Below, piece after piece: positions 61,030 to 64,000 of a DNA stretch of 64,000 bases. Positions within the stretch are counted from its first letter, which is position 1; the number at the start of each line of letters is the position of its first letter. The stretch covers positions 62,001-126,000 of the forward strand of contig NZ_KB467825.1 of NCBI RefSeq assembly GCF_000344615.1, read 5' to 3'. The stretch is from Janthinobacterium sp. CG3 (GTDB lineage Bacteria > Pseudomonadota > Gammaproteobacteria > Burkholderiales > Burkholderiaceae_D). Made by a program: the position numbers and the translations under genes. Below the pieces are notes generated by a model. The model was not told the origin of the DNA, did not search any database, and saw nothing but the letters and a program-made list of their open reading frames with translations.

Positions 61030-62778
61030 TCACTTCGCGGCCATCTTGAACGGCAATATGGAAATGAATTGATCAGCTGCATGCATATCTTTTAATTTGT
61101 CAAACGCATTGTCGAACAACGGCGAATCTACGGAGTAATTTTCCACTTTCAACAACCTGGCTAGTGCCAAGAGCAACCATTCGCCGCGAGAGAAATAGGC
61201 ATCCAGGATATCCCGATTGTACAGCCACATTTGCAGGCAGGATGCGGCGGCATGGCAAGAACAATATTCCTCGGCGAGTTCGAATACCACAGGCGATTTC
61301 AAACGGCCCCTATCGGATCGCACCCCCTCGTCCTGCACTCTGTTCAAGATCGACGCAAGAGCCTGGGCGATCCGGTCGGAGAAACCGAGCAGCTTATCGA
61401 CCAGTAGGCGGTTGCCGACGGATTGTTCTTTAAGAGTATGCAGAAGCTCTACGCATCGCGGCAAGCCTTGTAGCACGTCATCCTGCCCATGATTAAACAA
61501 TGCAAGCTTGGCGGCGTCGAATGCCGGCAATTCGGTCCCCAGGCAAAATACCTTGTCGAGACGGTCGGCGAGTCCCTCATTCCCCTTGCTGCCCCCACCT
61601 GAGCCACTCAACAAAAAACGCAGTTGCAAAGCGATATTTTGAAGATTGACCGCCGTGTTTCCGTCGAAAAGACTAATGATCGCACTGTCGCGCAAGGTTT
61701 TCTGGAAGATTGCCTCGTTTCCTTCCCTGAGATAATACCGCGCCCCCAACAGCGACGACAAATCATGCATCATGTTTTCAGTCGTAACGGGAACAAAATA
61801 TTTCACCACAGACGACCAGGTGCTGAACTGCTCAGGCACGATATGCAGTCCGCGAGCCGCGGCAGTCGTCACGCAGTCATTAATCAGCATGTCGAGAAAG
61901 GCATTCACCAGTTTTCTTCGCACGGCTGGAATGTCCGTTATGCTGCCTCCGTATAGAGCGCGCGAAAGGGAAAAATCGAGGGTCGTGAACAATGCCGTGT
62001 TGGCGCTGCCGAGGGCCAATGCGGCGCACATTGTCCGGGTCACCTGCAATGACTTGAGCGTCAACTCAAGCCCGGACCCGGGCATTCCAATGATTGCATC
62101 CGATGCAACAAAACAGCGATCAAACGTGATTCCGCAGATATCCGCTCCGCGGATACCGTGGGTTTTTAATTTAGGGATGTACTCGTAGTTATTTTTATCC
62201 AGTTGCTCTTTATCCAGGACAAACAAGGAAAATCCTCTAGGCCCGCCCTGCGCGGAGGTTTTTGCGTACACCACCATCGCCGCGCTACGTTGGGCGTTAT
62301 TAATCAACCATTTTTGCCCCGAGAGCAGAAAGCCGCCGTCCACGCTTACTGCGCTAACTTCACAGGCAAGGAGGTCGCTGCCGTGTTCTTTTTCAGTCAA
62401 GCCAAAGGCCACCGGACCGCCGCCCTGGACAGTTCTCGCCAGCCCCTCCTTCTGGGCTTGTGTACCGGCCAGCCAAACAGCCGCCGAACCGAGGTAAATC
62501 GCGGTGTGCGCAATCGCGGCGGTCAGATCTCGTCTGGCGACGACCTTCACTATTGCGACCAGCTCCTGAAACGAGTGCAGGCGGCCGCCAATGGCGGGGG
62601 GGATATAGTAAGAAGCCATCCCCCAAGTATTCAGCGCCTCGTATAGCGCCTCAGGAAAGCTCTCCTTTTCATCGTCAAGAAGTGCCTGACGATAAGAAAA
62701 TGGATTCTCTTCCCGTCGGGGGTCGCCCAAGTGTTTTTCAAGGTCTTCCGCCGCGCGATGTACCACGTTGTTTTCCAT
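61030..62778 (-). CDS. Long acyl-CoA dehydrogenase-family protein
   Basis: Flavoprotein of 582 residues: an ACAD fold with FGLTEKEHGSDLL (about 125-137), then a C-terminal extension of about 190 residues beyond the usual 380-390. At the place where many ACADs have the catalytic Glu in YEGT, this protein has FDGN (Asp372), a possible change of mechanism. It likely acts on an acyl chain held on a carrier protein or CoA in a biosynthetic pathway. AAGGG before the ATG at 62778. Divergent from the ACP gene. Confidence 0.85.
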   Translation of the reverse strand: MENNVVHRAAEDLEKHLGDPRREENPFSYRQALLDDEKESFPEALYEALNTWGMASYYIPPAIGGRLHSFQELVAIVKVVARRDLTAAIAHTAIYLGSAAVWLAGTQAQKEGLARTVQGGGPVAFGLTEKEHGSDLLACEVSAVSVDGGFLLSGQKWLINNAQRSAAMVVYAKTSAQGGPRGFSLFVLDKEQLDKNNYEYIPKLKTHGIRGADICGITFDRCFVASDAIIGMPGSGLELTLKSLQVTRTMCAALALGSANTALFTTLDFSLSRALYGGSITDIPAVRRKLVNAFLDMLINDCVTTAAARGLHIVPEQFSTWSSVVKYFVPVTTENMMHDLSSLLGARYYLREGNEAIFQKTLRDSAIISLFDGNTAVNLQNIALQLRFLLSGSGGGSKGNEGLADRLDKVFCLGTELPAFDAAKLALFNHGQDDVLQGLPRCVELLHTLKEQSVGNRLLVDKLLGFSDRIAQALASILNRVQDEGVRSDRGRLKSPVVFELAEEYCSCHAAASCLQMWLYNRDILDAYFSRGEWLLLALARLLKVENYSVDSPLFDNAFDKLKDMHAADQFISILPFKMAAK

Positions 62779-63114
62779 ATTTGCACCCTTGTATGGCCTT
62801 ACAGACAGCATCGACATGCGGCTTAGCACATTTTATTTCACTGTAGCAAGCATTCACTCTTTCACCGAATTGCCGCCTCGGATATGTGAGAATATTATAT
62901 AATAGTAAACAATTTCAATATGAGCAACAAGCTGATCTCCCTTCGGCGAAGCGCGCCGCCGGCCTCAGGATTTCGCTTGATCAGCGTTGTTAATTGCTAT
63001 ACCATGCATTTTTATCATTACATTAGATAGTTCAGCCCTTCGGCAGAGCTATGCCACACCCTTCGTAGCACCCGCGCTTTCACATCACATTACAAAACAT
63101 CATGGTGGAGATCT
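62779..63114. other. A/T-rich divergent control region between acyl-CoA dehydrogenase and ACP genes
   Basis: The segment near 62890-62905 (ATTATATAAT) gives a -10-like TATAAT on both strands, but no -35 with correct spacing is clear. No gene is seen. It likely controls both divergent genes. Confidence 0.5.
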
Positions 63115-63396
63115 ATGGCTGAGGTACATACCGCGCTCGCATTGGAGCATACTGTCGAATCGATTCAGTCCTGGATTGTCGAGCGCACGGCTAGCTTGCT
63201 CGGAGTGAAACCCAGCAAGATCAGCGTAAGCGACCGACTGTCCGACTTCGGCCTGGAGTCAGTTGAAGCCTTCACCCTCTCCGGCGAACTGTCCGATTTA
63301 TTGAATTTGAAACTATCCCCGACGCTGGCCTGGGATTTTTCAACCATTGCCGATTTGGCCGAGTATCTCGCCGCTGAAGAGAAAAAGAGTCGCTAA
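63115..63396 (+). CDS. Acyl carrier protein
   Basis: Protein of 93 residues with the phosphopantetheine site DFGLESVEA (Ser49) in a four-helix bundle pattern. It differs from the housekeeping AcpP (GLES and not the DSLD type), so it is a specialised carrier of a secondary pathway. GGTGGAGAT-like ribosome site before the ATG. It follows the divergent ACAD gene and precedes a membrane protein gene by 80 bases. Confidence 0.9.
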   Translation: MAEVHTALALEHTVESIQSWIVERTASLLGVKPSKISVSDRLSDFGLESVEAFTLSGELSDLLNLKLSPTLAWDFSTIADLAEYLAAEEKKSR

Positions 63397-63476
63397 CGGA
63401 CGCAATTGCCATCTATGAAGCCACCATCCGCTCCAGTGCTGGAACAGCACCTTCGCCTCCCGCCTCACGCAAATAA

Positions 63477-64000
63477 ATGATCGAAATTCTCTTGCGCAGC
63501 CGGCTGCGATGGTACGCCCTCGCTACCGGCCGCCTGTTGCTGCGACGCTGGCAGGCACTCCTGCTGACTCTCGCCGTACTTGCGCCTATGGGTGTTTCGC
63601 TGCTATCCCAGGTTAAATCGCTGGCCTTTCCGGTGCTGCTGTTAATGTCGCCGGAAGATAGCTTTGCGTGGCGCTATACATATATCTGCACCATGCAGGC
63701 GCTCGCGGTGATCTGGATAATGATGCAACGCGATCAAGTCGGCGGTGGCGAATTCATGCAGTACGCGCAGTCCCTTCCGTTGACGCGCAAGCAGCGGAGC
63801 ACGGTCGACCTGCTCATCGTGTCGACCGCAAACAGTCCCCTATTCCTCATGCCGATTGCGGCAATATGCTGGTTCTTCGTCCAGGATCAGAGCGCATTCG
63901 CATGGCTCCTGCACTGTCTGTTCATCCTGGTTTTTTTGGTGCTGATGACCATCACCCAACTTCAAGCCCTGCATCGACAATATACCGCCTGGACCGGCAT
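63477..64000 (+). CDS. Partial multi-pass membrane protein, cut by the window end
   Basis: Open reading frame of at least 174 codons without a stop before the window edge. It starts MIEILLRSRLRWYALATG and has several hydrophobic segments (about residues 25-58, 70-88, 121-165). Its charged N-terminus and paired segments resemble the permease part of ABC exporters, or the uncharacterised membrane proteins adjoining ACP genes in such loci. The assignment to a permease is tentative. Confidence 0.6.
   Translation, partial: MIEILLRSRLRWYALATGRLLLRRWQALLLTLAVLAPMGVSLLSQVKSLAFPVLLLMSPEDSFAWRYTYICTMQALAVIWIMMQRDQVGGGEFMQYAQSLPLTRKQRSTVDLLIVSTANSPLFLMPIAAICWFFVQDQSAFAWLLHCLFILVFLVLMTITQLQALHRQYTAWTG

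Overview
The window looks like the chromosome of a high-GC betaproteobacterium, most likely family Oxalobacteraceae (Massilia/Duganella/Janthinobacterium relatives). This rests on the codon use and on several typical layouts: ctaC-ctaD-ctaG-DUF2970-ctaE with a separate surf1-ctaA-ctaB-sco block, ftsY-ftsE-ftsX-rpoH, oxyR next to ubiA, and a proC-yggS-pilT-pilU run. The genus is an inference. Nearly all of the window is ordinary chromosome. The last ~4 kb is visibly poorer in GC and looks like the left edge of a secondary-metabolite locus cut off by the window end.

Layout. 1-6.6 kb: a tightly overlapping minus-strand operon (flavin amine oxidase, DUF1365, cyclopropane-fatty-acid-synthase-like methyltransferase, chalcone-isomerase-like protein, GPH-type MFS, DUF3833 lipoprotein, SDR) that probably remodels membrane lipids. 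It is divergent from a MerR-type regulator with a B12-binding domain of the CarH/LitR photoreceptor type (6.9-7.9 kb); a perfect inverted repeat lies in the shared control region. 8-12 kb: ftsY, ftsE, ftsX and rpoH, with a CIRCE (HrcA operator) inside the rpoH promoter. 12-16 kb: small lipoprotein, P450 followed by an internally deleted monooxygenase remnant, ArsR regulator, rhodanese. 16-21 kb: orphan substrate-binding protein and a small ter-type cluster (TerD, AIM24-like, TerD, DUF475). 21-30 kb: NhaR-like LysR regulator, SnoaL-like protein, aromatic-acid MFS, two orphan family-3 solute-binding proteins, an OmpR-type two-component system, DUF2147, and a CNNM/CorC-type protein. 30-40.7 kb: cytochrome c oxidase assembly and structural genes with heme A synthesis, including a caa3-type subunit II. 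40.8-46.9 kb: BioC-like methyltransferase, ComF, TrmL, RfaE2, an unlinked PilU paralogue, OxyR and UbiA.

47-59.8 kb: two tandem paralogous four-cysteine secreted peptides, the ElaB/YqjE/YqjK-type stress trio, proC, yggS, pilT-pilU, glutathione peroxidase, a large GGDEF-EAL protein, the glycolate oxidase operon glcDEF, and a membrane-anchored glutaredoxin. 60.2-64 kb: type II thioesterase, divergent long acyl-CoA dehydrogenase, free acyl carrier protein and a multi-pass membrane protein running off the end.

No CRISPR array, prophage, insertion sequence, rRNA or tRNA gene was found. Dispersed intergenic repeats are present: two 86-bp copies of one family plus fragments, and one perfect 61-nt hairpin of another type.
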